Below the pieces are notes generated by a model. That model did not search any database. It was not told the origin of the DNA and saw only the letters and a program-made list of their open reading frames with translations. A stretch of 5,090 nucleotides of DNA, from the NCBI GenBank assembly GCA_020443945.1, contig JAIZWN010000080.1:1-5090 (forward strand), in the 5' to 3' direction. The translations under genes and the position numbers were made by a program. Origin of the DNA: Candidatus Thiosymbion ectosymbiont of Robbea hypermnestra (GTDB taxonomy: Bacteria > Pseudomonadota > Gammaproteobacteria > Chromatiales > Chromatiaceae). Shown piece by piece: positions 1 to 5,019 of this stretch (position 1 is the first letter of the stretch; each line of letters begins with the position of its first letter).

Positions 1-30
1 TCGGCACGCGCGTCGCAATCTGCTAATAGG

Positions 31-66
31 ACAGGATTCACAGGATTTTCTTAGATTTTCAGGATT
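31..66 (+). repeat. ACAGGATT-type short repeat, left arm of an inverted pair
   Basis: The heptamer CAGGATT occurs three times (32-38, 41-47, 60-66). Bases 31-49 match the reverse complement of 254-272 at 18 of 19 positions, so the two arms face each other across about 200 bases. Repeats of this ACAGGATTnACAGGATTTT style are common in proteobacterial intergenic regions and often sit next to genes of the GxxExxY family (recalled knowledge, not searched). A GxxExxY remnant lies exactly between the two arms here. Confidence 0.7.
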
Positions 67-262
67 ATTTTTTGTGGGTTCTGAACGCTCGCCGCACGGT
101 GACACTGTGTCCAAAACTGACCCGTAGTCCGCTGTCGATGCCCGTTGCGACCAAGTCATTGACCAACGGAATCTCCGCCTCCCTCGGAACCGTTTCAAGC
201 GCTTTGAACTCACAGATGTTCGCGGTTCTTGGTCCGTAGATTACCCACCGTAAAAAATCCTG
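65..262 (-). pseudogene. C-terminal remnant of a GxxExxY family protein (PD-(D/E)XK nuclease-like)
   Basis: An open frame of 65 codons on the minus strand ends at TAA (65-67). It has no usable upstream start, because an in-frame TAA (263-265) lies inside the flanking repeat. Its residues fit the C-terminal half of GxxExxY proteins (TIGR04256/PF13366, from memory). CEFKALE at residues 17-23 corresponds to the family's VELKAVE and contains the E-x-K half of the nuclease motif. NDLVATGIDSGLRVSFG at 35-51 corresponds to NYLxATGxxxGLLxNFG, and VRR follows at 56-58. The N-terminal half with the GxxExxY motif is absent and is not visible upstream (273-415) in any frame I read. The coding end and the repeat overlap, as is typical for this family. 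I infer a decayed gene fragment with no product. Family assignment is by eye, and a chance resemblance is unlikely but possible. Confidence 0.6.
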
Positions 263-277
263 TTAATCCTGTACGAT
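252..277 (-). repeat. ACAGGATT-type short repeat, right arm of the inverted pair
   Basis: Read on the minus strand, bases 254-272 give ACAGGATTAACAGGATTTT, which matches 31-49 with one mismatch. Bases 265-277 (AATCCTGTACGAT) also recur at 4989-5001 with one mismatch and in the same orientation, near the other end of the window. Confidence 0.7.
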
Positions 278-415
278 TGGAAGACAGCACGAACCACGCA
301 GAATGGCTCGACCTGTCAGCGGTGGTGCCGTCACTTTGTTGTCTTTGGGTATATGCACTGAATCCCGGAAACAACCAAGTTAGAACACTACCCCGGTTTC
401 CAGGTACCGAAGCCC
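273..415. other. intergenic stretch without recognisable gene
   Basis: Together with 1-272 this makes a region of more than 400 bases with no intact gene. In 273-415 I see no credible coding frame, no RNA gene and no convincing terminator for lysR. A weak GGAAAC/GTTTCC dyad (371-376 with 398-403) has a loop of over 20 bases and no T tract. Frames that stay open here are continuations of shadow frames from the GC-rich lysR. Confidence 0.5.
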
Positions 416-1318
416 TCACCTGTCCGCATCGTCCTGGGGGTCGCAGTAGCTGCGCGCGAACTCGAGTAATTTTTCCATGGCGCGCAGGCGGAATTTCTGT
501 TTCTGGTGGACGAAGGAGAAGGGCCTGTCCAGGGGCGGCTCCAGCTCCAGCTCTACCAGCGTCTTCAGCCGCAGCTCCTTCTGGATGGTCACCCGGGAGA
601 CCACGGATACGCCCATGCCCGCCTCCACGGCGGCCTTTACGGCCTCGGGGCTGCCCAGCTCCATGGCAATCTTCAGGGAGGCGCTGGACCGGCGCAGGTA
701 ACGGTCGATCACCGCGCGCGTCCCGGAGCCTTCCTCCCGGCAGATGAAGGGGTATTCCAGCAGCTCGGAGAGCTCGATTACCCGCCGTTCCGCCAGGGGA
801 TGGTCCGGCGGGACGATTGCGACCAACCGGTCGCGCCGGCAGTTCTCCACCACCAGATTTTTGTTGGCGACGGAGGATTCCACAACCCCCAGATCGATGG
901 TGTTGTTTTCCACCATGGAGAGGACGCCGTCGCTGTTGGAGACCTTCAGGTGGATGGTGATTTCCGGGTAATTCTCCTTGAAGTCCCCGAGCAGGGCCGG
1001 GAGCATGTATTCGGCGATCGTGGTGCTGGCGCCGATGGTGAGCGCGCAGCTGATGTCTCCGGTCATTTCGCGGACCGCGTTCTCCATCTCCGCGTAGAAG
1101 ACGAAGATGCGGTCCGCGTATTCGTAGACCTTCTTGCCCGCATCGGTAAGGCTGATGCGGTTGTGGGCGCGGTCGAACAGCCGGGTGTTGAAGTGTTCCT
1201 CCAGCTGGCGGACCTGAAAGGTCACCGCCGGCTGCGTCATGTGTAGTGTTTCCGCGGCCTTGGTAAAGCTCAGCAGGCGCGCGACCGTGTGAAAAACCTG
1301 TAGCCTCCGGTCTGCCAT
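416..1318 (-). CDS. LysR-type transcriptional regulator, CysL/YeiE/CbbR-like
   Basis: This 300-residue protein has the usual LysR family length. The N-terminal winged helix-turn-helix covers about residues 1-60, with FTKAAETLHMTQPAVTFQVR (18-37) as the recognition unit. A linker helix follows at 62-88, then the periplasmic-binding-protein-like effector domain from about 92 to 290. GAST (97-100) and EEGSGTR (195-201) are positions that line the effector pocket. The EEGSGTR and SPEAVKAAVEAG...VVS pattern resembles the CysL/YeiE/CbbR branch, which includes regulators of sulfite reductase and of sulfite response. That branch assignment is inference. The gene lies on the same strand as rhd-tusA-dsrE2 but behind a strong terminator, with its own promoter and a dyad operator over the -10. 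Autorepression and control of the neighbouring sulfur genes and cysG are therefore likely. The ATG at 1316-1318 begins the conserved fold, although its ribosome binding site is weak. Confidence 0.93.
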   Translation of the reverse strand: MADRRLQVFHTVARLLSFTKAAETLHMTQPAVTFQVRQLEEHFNTRLFDRAHNRISLTDAGKKVYEYADRIFVFYAEMENAVREMTGDISCALTIGASTTIAEYMLPALLGDFKENYPEITIHLKVSNSDGVLSMVENNTIDLGVVESSVANKNLVVENCRRDRLVAIVPPDHPLAERRVIELSELLEYPFICREEGSGTRAVIDRYLRRSSASLKIAMELGSPEAVKAAVEAGMGVSVVSRVTIQKELRLKTLVELELEPPLDRPFSFVHQKQKFRLRAMEKLLEFARSYCDPQDDADR

Positions 1319-1343
1319 GAGAACAAGCCCCGCAAAATTCCGA

Positions 1344-1358
1344 ATAAGAAAACTTTAT
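1344..1358 (-). promoter_or_regulatory. candidate LysR box (autoregulatory operator)
   Basis: On the minus strand this reads ATAAAGTTTTCTTAT, an ATAA-N7-TTAT dyad containing T-N11-A, the classic LysR-type half-site geometry. It also fits TNA-N7-TNA as used by CbbR-type proteins. It overlaps the lysR -10 hexamer, which is where an autorepressor would bind. The assignment rests on motif shape and position only. Confidence 0.45.
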
Positions 1359-1382
1359 ATCACAAACCGGCGGCTTTCTAAA
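1354..1382 (-). promoter_or_regulatory. sigma-70-like promoter of lysR
   Basis: On the minus strand, TTTAGA (1377-1382) and TATAAA (1354-1359) are 17 bases apart. The -10 is preceded directly by TGA (1360-1362), giving an extended -10. The -35 lies in the T tract of the dsrE2 terminator, so the two elements share bases. Predicted start is near 1347, with a leader of about 29 bases. Confidence 0.5.
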
Positions 1383-1408
1383 AAAAAACGCCGCCCGGAG
1401 GCGGCGTT
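1380..1408 (-). terminator. rho-independent terminator of tusA-dsrE2
   Basis: On the minus strand, AACGCCGCC (1400-1408) pairs with GGCGGCGTT (1387-1395) in a perfect 9-bp stem around a 4-base loop. A run of nine T (from 1388 down to 1380) follows. It begins about 28 bases after the dsrE2 stop and separates the sulfur operon from lysR. A second small hairpin, GGTCCC/GGGACC (1418-1432), lies between it and the stop codon. Confidence 0.92.
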
Positions 1409-1435
1409 CTCGCGGGGGGTCCCGTCGGGACCGCA

Positions 1436-1915
1436 TCAGATGTAGAGGCAGATGTCGCTCTCGCCGGCGAACTCGAAGAAGGCCGCCGCGCCGGCATACT
1501 CGAGCCCGTCGATGAACTCCGTGCGTTCCATGTCGAAAAGATCGACCGTCATCTGACAGGCGATCAGCTTGACGTCCGCCTCGACGCACAGGTCGCGCAG
1601 CTCTTCGATGCTGGCTACGCCCTTGGATTTCATTTTCTGCTTCATCATGGAGGTGACCATTCCCTGCATACCGGGCAGCGTCATGCCCAGCACCGGGAAC
1701 CACTTGTCCATGCCCATCGGCATGGGCATCCCCGGATTGCCGATGGGGGTTACGGCCAGCGCCAGCTTTTTCTTGAGGAGCTGGAGGCCGTAAAAGGTAA
1801 AGAAAATCTGGGTTTCATAGCCCAACGCCGCCGCGGTAGAGGCGAGAATGAAGGGTGGATAGGCCCAATCCAACGAACCCTTGGTCGCGATGATGGCCAG
1901 TTTTTTATCGTCCAT
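1436..1915 (-). CDS. dsrE2: DsrE2-type sulfur carrier / sulfurtransferase
   Basis: A 159-residue member of the DsrE/DsrF superfamily, DsrE2 branch. It takes part in cytoplasmic sulfur transfer with TusA and a rhodanese in sulfur oxidisers. The N-terminus KLAIIATKGSLDWAYPPFILA (5-25) starts the Rossmann-like DsrE fold. It is followed by a hydrophobic stretch (24-45) that may associate with the membrane. A Met-rich loop (63-95; 10 Met in 33 residues, including PGMPMPMG) is a known look of this branch. Cys110 (RDLC) and Cys120 (LIACQMT) sit where the persulfide-carrying cysteines of the family are found; Cys156 lies near the C-terminus. The start is supported by AGAGGAG six bases upstream of ATG. 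The gene follows tusA by 51 bases with no promoter in the gap, so the two are co-transcribed, and transcription ends at the hairpin just downstream. Confidence 0.9.
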   Translation of the reverse strand: MDDKKLAIIATKGSLDWAYPPFILASTAAALGYETQIFFTFYGLQLLKKKLALAVTPIGNPGMPMPMGMDKWFPVLGMTLPGMQGMVTSMMKQKMKSKGVASIEELRDLCVEADVKLIACQMTVDLFDMERTEFIDGLEYAGAAAFFEFAGESDICLYI

Positions 1916-1966
1916 TGGCGCTCCTCTGCTAGCTTGGTGAATGTGTGGTGATCGCCGACCCCCGGG

Positions 1967-2197
1967 TTATTTTTTCTTGATCAGGAAGAGGAACTTGCCG
2001 CCTTCTTCCTTGGATTCCAGCAGCTCGTTGCCGGTCTGCTTGGAGAAGGCCTCGAAGTCCTTCACGGAACCGGGGTCGGTCGCGATGATGTGCAGGACCT
2101 GTCCGGCCTCCATACTCGCGAGGGTCTTCTTCGCCCGCAGGATAGGCAAGGGGCAATTCAGGCCGCTGGCATCGAGTTCTTGATCGAAATCCGCCAT
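1967..2197 (-). CDS. tusA: TusA family sulfur carrier protein
   Basis: A 76-residue protein of the usual TusA length. The signature CPLP motif (Cys15-Pro16-Leu17-Pro18 within SGLNCPLPIL) supplies the cysteine that carries persulfide sulfur. DPGS (41-44) and the KDFEAFSKQTGNELL helix (46-60) complete the small alpha/beta sandwich. TusA proteins act in the cytoplasm. In sulfur oxidisers they receive sulfur from rhodanese or DsrE2 and hand it to DsrEFH/DsrC or sHdr systems; in other bacteria they serve tRNA thiolation and molybdenum cofactor synthesis. The neighbours rhd and dsrE2 point to the oxidation role (inference). GGAGA seven bases before ATG supports the start, and a good promoter lies about 50 bases upstream. 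It forms an operon with dsrE2. Confidence 0.95.
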   Translation of the reverse strand: MADFDQELDASGLNCPLPILRAKKTLASMEAGQVLHIIATDPGSVKDFEAFSKQTGNELLESKEEGGKFLFLIKKK

Positions 2198-2229
2198 AGC
2201 AAATTCTCCGAATGTTAGTGTGTTAGAAT

Positions 2230-2248
2230 ATGAGAAAACTCAGGAGTT
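2230..2248 (-). promoter_or_regulatory. candidate operator at the tusA transcription start
   Basis: ATGAGAAAACT (2230-2240, plus strand) matches ATAAGAAAACT in the lysR operator (1344-1354) at 10 of 11 bases. It adjoins an AACTC-AG-GAGTT dyad (2237-2248) that covers the predicted transcription start near 2245. Position suggests repressor binding; identity of the binding protein is inferred. Confidence 0.35.
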
Positions 2249-2252
2249 CTGA

Positions 2253-2281
2253 TTTATAGGCCAAACCGGAGGAAAAGGCAA
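2253..2281 (-). promoter_or_regulatory. sigma-70 promoter of tusA-dsrE2
   Basis: On the minus strand, TTGCCT (2276-2281) and TATAAA (2253-2258) are separated by exactly 17 bases. Predicted start is near 2245, leaving a leader of about 48 bases to the tusA ATG. It allows tusA-dsrE2 to be expressed separately from the upstream rhodanese gene. Confidence 0.65.
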
Positions 2282-2287
2282 GCCGTG

Positions 2288-2310
2288 GTCGGTGGTCACC
2301 AATCACCGAC
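2288..2310. promoter_or_regulatory. dyad upstream of the tusA promoter
   Basis: GTCGGTG (2288-2294) pairs with CACCGAC (2304-2310) around nine bases, and a nested GGTG-GT-CACC (2291-2300) offers an alternative fold. There is no T tract on either strand, so it is not a standard terminator for rhd. It lies just upstream of the tusA -35, about 40-65 bases from the start, where an activator could bind. The rest of 2198-2391 shows no gene. Confidence 0.35.
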
Positions 2311-2391
2311 GAGCATCCCATTTCACCTTATTTCACACCCTCAGAGCCCCTCCAATTCGATCGAAGCCGGGTACGAGGCGGCGGATATGCT

Positions 2392-2718
2392 TCAGATCCC
2401 GAGGCGGTGCACGATCTCGAAGCCCCCGCGGGCCCAGTCGATGATGCCGCCGCGCAGATTGACCACATTGTCGAATCCCTGCTCCATGAGGTAAGCGCAG
2501 GCGTGGTAGGAACGGGCGCCGCTACGGCAGTAGAGGATGACCTCTTTGTCTCTGGGCAGCTCCTCGATCCGCGACGGGATCAGCGGCATGGGCAGGAGCG
2601 CCGCATCCGGAATCACCCCGCCGGCAATCTCCCCCGGCGTGCGGATATCGATCAGGTGAACGGCGTCCCCCGCGGCCATCCGCGACTGCAAGGTTACCGA
2701 GTCGATTTCTTTGACCAC
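2392..2718 (-). CDS. single-domain rhodanese (sulfurtransferase)
   Basis: A 108-residue single rhodanese domain. The N-terminal LIDIRTPGE (22-30) is the CH2A-type motif. The active-site loop CRSGAR (64-69) carries catalytic Cys64, which holds the persulfide, and the C-terminal NLRGGIIDWA (87-96) is the usual end of the domain. There is no signal peptide, so it acts in the cytoplasm. In sulfur oxidisers such as Allochromatium the small rhodanese next to tusA and dsrE2 loads sulfur onto TusA. The start chosen is GTG at 2716-2718, with AGGGGG ending four bases upstream. The open frame runs on upstream to 3219, but that part lies antisense inside cysG and is a shadow. It is separated from tusA by 194 bases that hold a second promoter. 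Confidence 0.9.
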   Translation of the reverse strand: MVKEIDSVTLQSRMAAGDAVHLIDIRTPGEIAGGVIPDAALLPMPLIPSRIEELPRDKEVILYCRSGARSYHACAYLMEQGFDNVVNLRGGIIDWARGGFEIVHRLGI

Positions 2719-2752
2719 ACAGGCCCCCTGTCGGGTATTCAAGAGATTCGGT

Positions 2753-2781
2753 ATATTAATAAGTTTTAATTTCGCTCTCAA
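2753..2781 (-). promoter_or_regulatory. sigma-70 promoter of the rhodanese gene
   Basis: On the minus strand, TTGAGA (2776-2781) and TAATAT (2753-2758) are 17 bases apart. Predicted start is near 2746, giving a leader of about 28 bases. The divergent cysG promoter must lie in the same 112-base gap; I find only a weak candidate (TTGACC 2711-2716 with TATTCA 2736-2741, spacing 19) and do not call it. Confidence 0.6.
2755..2770. promoter_or_regulatory. candidate LysR-type operator between rhd and cysG
   Basis: ATTAA-N6-TTAAT is a perfect inverted repeat and contains T-N11-A and TAA-N7-TAA, the same geometry as the dyad over the lysR promoter. It covers the rhd -10 and spacer and could control both divergent genes. 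The region is AT-rich in a GC-rich genome, so chance dyads are easier here. Confidence 0.35.
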
Positions 2782-2830
2782 CGCCGCGCCGGCAAATCCA
2801 CCCTCCGTATACCCGAACCAAGGCAAGATC

Positions 2831-4261
2831 ATGGCGCTTTTTCCTCTCTTTCTCGATATAAAGGATAAACCTTGCCTGGTAGTCGGCGGCGGAGAAACGG
2901 CGGCGCGCAAGATCGCCGCCCTCCGACGCGCGGGCGCCGCCGTGCGGGTCGTCTCCCCCCGGCTCGACGAGTCCCTCGAACAGCTGGCGGCGACCGGCGC
3001 CATCGCCCACGTTCGGCGCCCCTTCGAGGCGGCCGATCTGACCGGGGTCACCCTGGCCATCGCGGCCACCGACGATCCCGCCGTCAATCGCCATATTGCC
3101 GACCGCGCCGGGGCGCAAGGCATCCCGGTAAACGTGGTGGACCAACCCGAGGCATGCAGCTTCGTCATGCCCGCGGTCATCGACCGCTCCCCGGTCGTGG
3201 TCGCCATTTCCACCTCCACCGCCTCGCCCGTGCTCGCCCGCCTGCTGCGCGCGCGCCTGGAATCGGTGATCCCCGCGGGGTACGGCCACCTGGGCGCGCT
3301 CTGTCGGCGCTACCGCGAGGCGGTCAAGGCCCGCTTCGCCGACCGCCGGGACCGCCGCCGGTTCTGGGACCGGGTCCTGCAAGGCGCCGTGGCCGAACGG
3401 GTGTTCTCCGGTCAGATGGCGGAAGCGAACGCCGCCATGGAACGCGAGCTCGCCGCCGCCGAGCCCGGCGGGGAAATGGGCGAGGTCTACCTGGTGGGGG
3501 CCGGTCCCGGCGATCCCGACCTCCTGACCTTCCGCGCCCTGCGCCTGATGCAGCAGGCGGATGTGGTGGTCTACGACCGGCTCGTAGCCAAGCCGATCCT
3601 GGACCTGGCGCGACGGGACGCCAAACGGGTATTTGTGGGCAAGGAACGCAACAACCACACCATGCGCCAGGAGGAAATCAATCGCCTGCTCGCCGATCTG
3701 GCCAAGACGGGACACCGGGTGGTACGCCTGAAGGGCGGCGACCCCTTCATCTTCGGCCGCGGCGGCGAGGAAATCGATACCCTGGCGGCGCAGCGGATCC
3801 CCTTCCAGATCGTGCCCGGCATCACCGCCGCCTCGGGCTGCGCCACCTACACCGGCATCCCCCTCACGCACCGGGACTACGCCCAGTCCGTCACCTTCGT
3901 AACCGGCCACCTGAAGAACGGGACGATCGACCTCAACTGGCAACCGCTCGCGCAGCCGAACCAGACGGTGGTCTTCTATATGGGACTACTGGGGCTCCCG
4001 ATCATCGTCGAGAAGCTGACGGCATCCGGCGTCTCGCCGGACATGCCCGTGGCCCTGGTCCAGCAGGGAACAACCCACAAACAGCGCGTCTACACCGGCA
4101 CCCTGTCCAGTATCCTCGCCACCGTGGAACGGGACCCGCCCGAACCCCCGACCCTGATTATCGTCGGCGAAGTGGTACGCCTGCGCGACAAGCTGAGCTG
4201 GTTCTCGGAGCGTCGGGACTCCGATCAGGGCGCCACCACGCCCATACTCCCCGGCACTTGA
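2831..4261 (+). CDS. cysG: siroheme synthase (SUMT / precorrin-2 dehydrogenase / sirohydrochlorin ferrochelatase)
   Basis: A 476-residue trifunctional CysG that makes siroheme from uroporphyrinogen III by two SAM-dependent methylations, NAD-dependent oxidation and iron insertion. The CysGB half (1-210) has the NAD-binding VVGGGETAARK (17-27), AIAATDD (76-82) and the catalytic Asp104 in NVVDQPEA. The CysGA methyltransferase half (about 217-460) has VYLVGAGPGDPDLLT (219-233), YDRLV (248-252) with Asp249, VRLKGGDPFIFGRGGEE (298-314), PGITAASG (329-336) and IPLTHRDYAQSV (343-354). The alignment to E. coli CysG is almost ungapped. The E. coli phosphoserine position 128 is Thr here, and a 16-residue tail follows the usual C-terminus. 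The ATG at 2831 starts at the family N-terminus (MALFPLFLDIKDKPCLVVGG); upstream in-frame codons are not conserved. Its ribosome binding site (AAGG, seven bases away) is modest. It is divergent from rhd; siroheme serves sulfite reductases, including reverse Dsr. Confidence 0.97.
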   Translation: MALFPLFLDIKDKPCLVVGGGETAARKIAALRRAGAAVRVVSPRLDESLEQLAATGAIAHVRRPFEAADLTGVTLAIAATDDPAVNRHIADRAGAQGIPVNVVDQPEACSFVMPAVIDRSPVVVAISTSTASPVLARLLRARLESVIPAGYGHLGALCRRYREAVKARFADRRDRRRFWDRVLQGAVAERVFSGQMAEANAAMERELAAAEPGGEMGEVYLVGAGPGDPDLLTFRALRLMQQADVVVYDRLVAKPILDLARRDAKRVFVGKERNNHTMRQEEINRLLADLAKTGHRVVRLKGGDPFIFGRGGEEIDTLAAQRIPFQIVPGITAASGCATYTGIPLTHRDYAQSVTFVTGHLKNGTIDLNWQPLAQPNQTVVFYMGLLGLPIIVEKLTASGVSPDMPVALVQQGTTHKQRVYTGTLSSILATVERDPPEPPTLIIVGEVVRLRDKLSWFSERRDSDQGATTPILPGT

Positions 4262-4300
4262 TTCAGTAATTTGGTATATACTGAAGCTTTTAAGTTCAGT
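4262..4300 (+). promoter_or_regulatory. alternating TTCAGT/ACTGAA hairpins with an embedded extended -10
   Basis: TTCAGT (4262-4267), ACTGAA (4280-4285) and TTCAGT (4295-4300) alternate in orientation, so the middle copy can pair with either neighbour. The first hairpin (TTCAGTA/TACTGAA, 7 bp) is followed by GCTTTT and could be a weak cysG terminator starting at its stop codon. TGG-TATATA (4272-4280) looks like an extended -10 for the downstream gene, without a clear -35. The function (terminator, operator or promoter) cannot be decided by eye. Confidence 0.4.
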
Positions 4301-4350
4301 CCGCCCGTGTTCCGTTGCATGCAAATTCGCCATGCGGTGAGAGGGATCGA

Positions 4351-4857
4351 ATGTCCCGACAGGTAAACAGACCGCTGGTTGCCCTGTGCGCTGGGCTGCT
4401 CGTGGTCTTTTCCGTTGCGGCGCAGCCCCCCTTACCCCTCCCGACCGACGATGCCTACTCCGCCGAGCCCGAGCCGGTCCGCCGGTGGCTCGACGAGGTC
4501 CGCGCCCAGCGGCAGATGCGGCGGGAACGCCGACGCGCCGTCCAGGAGGCCATCCAGGCACGTCGGCGTTGGACCGATCCCTGGGGCGCTGCCCGGCACG
4601 AGTTCCGGGAACAGGAAACCCAACGTCGCCACGACGCCTTTCTGGAACATATCGACCGCGACCGCGCGGCCTTTCGCAACCAGGTTCCCTGGGGATTCCC
4701 GCCGGACCCCCGGCCGGGAGCCCCCGCCCCCGCCCCGGCGCCATCCCTGGGGTCATCGGCCGAGGTTACCGCGGAGACATCCGGGCAAGCGGTGTCCCGG
4801 ACACCGGCCTATCCCCTGCCGGGTTGGGACAACCACTGGTATTATCGGGGATTCTGA
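4351..4857 (+). CDS. exported Arg/Pro-rich hypothetical protein
   Basis: I do not recognise a family. The 168-residue product starts with a clear Sec signal peptide: positive n-region (1-7), hydrophobic core (9-23) and an SVAA|Q cleavage site after residue 24. The mature part has a short Pro-rich linker (26-42). A strongly charged, probably helical segment (43-110) contains 19 Arg. A Pro/Ala-rich stretch (113-131, with PAPAPAP) follows, and the C-terminus is aromatic (PGWDNHWYYRGF, 157-168). There is not a single Lys and only one Cys, inside the signal peptide. The start is ATG 4351 with GAGAGGG upstream; a TTG 36 bases earlier in frame is less likely. Other overlapping frames lack a signal peptide and ribosome binding site. 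It lies 89 bases after cysG on the same strand and probably acts in the periplasm or at the envelope. Confidence 0.75.
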   Translation: MSRQVNRPLVALCAGLLVVFSVAAQPPLPLPTDDAYSAEPEPVRRWLDEVRAQRQMRRERRRAVQEAIQARRRWTDPWGAARHEFREQETQRRHDAFLEHIDRDRAAFRNQVPWGFPPDPRPGAPAPAPAPSLGSSAEVTAETSGQAVSRTPAYPLPGWDNHWYYRGF

Positions 4858-4910
4858 CCCCCCGATCCTCCCCACGCCCTAAATCGGCCGCGCGACCCTG
4901 AACCCCGACG

Positions 4911-4937
4911 GAGGGTATCGCCTTTTGCGACACCCTT
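4911..4937. terminator. hairpin after the exported protein gene, possible terminator
   Basis: AGGGTATCGC (4912-4921) pairs with GCGACACCCT (4927-4936) around CTTTT, with one A-C mismatch that becomes a G-U pair on the minus strand. It lies about 55 bases after the stop codon. No T tract follows on either strand, so intrinsic termination is uncertain. The remainder of 4858-4980 holds no visible gene. Confidence 0.35.
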
Positions 4938-4988
4938 CCCGACACGCCGGGGCCGGCCCGTCCCACCTCCGGGCTGTGGTAGTGGATG

Positions 4989-5001
4989 AATCCTGTGCGA
5001 T
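4989..5001 (+). repeat. second copy of the AATCCTGTnCGAT element
   Basis: AATCCTGTGCGAT matches AATCCTGTACGAT at 265-277 with one substitution and the same orientation. It lies 18 bases before the CACNAAGC repeats. Together they mark the right border of the locus as a repeat-rich region like the left border. Confidence 0.45.
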
Positions 5002-5019
5002 GCTCAAGGTTTTTTCTCA

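Noticed and set aside
371..403. GGAAAC/GTTTCC dyad as lysR terminator
   Set aside because: The stem is only 6 bp with a loop of over 20 bases and there is no T tract on the minus strand.
210..1703. 497-codon open frame on the minus strand across lysR and part of dsrE2
   Set aside because: It is in a different frame from two recognisable genes, reads through their terminator and promoter, and has the Arg/Gly/Pro-rich composition of a GC-rich shadow frame.
2719..3219. N-terminal extension of the rhodanese frame
   Set aside because: The extension is antisense to cysG, crosses the rhd promoter and shows no homology; GTG at 2718 with AGGGGG upstream gives a normal single-domain rhodanese.
2756..3943. 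395-codon minus-strand frame antisense to cysG
   Set aside because: It is a codon-bias shadow of cysG with no motifs or ribosome binding site; it also spans the divergent promoter region.
2872..4269. 465-codon plus-strand frame inside cysG
   Set aside because: It lies entirely within the conserved cysG gene in another frame, is Arg/Pro/Gly-rich and has no family motifs.
4379..4901. two long plus-strand frames overlapping the exported protein gene
   Set aside because: Both lack a signal peptide and a ribosome binding site, and are Pro/Arg-rich as expected for frame-shifted GC-rich DNA.
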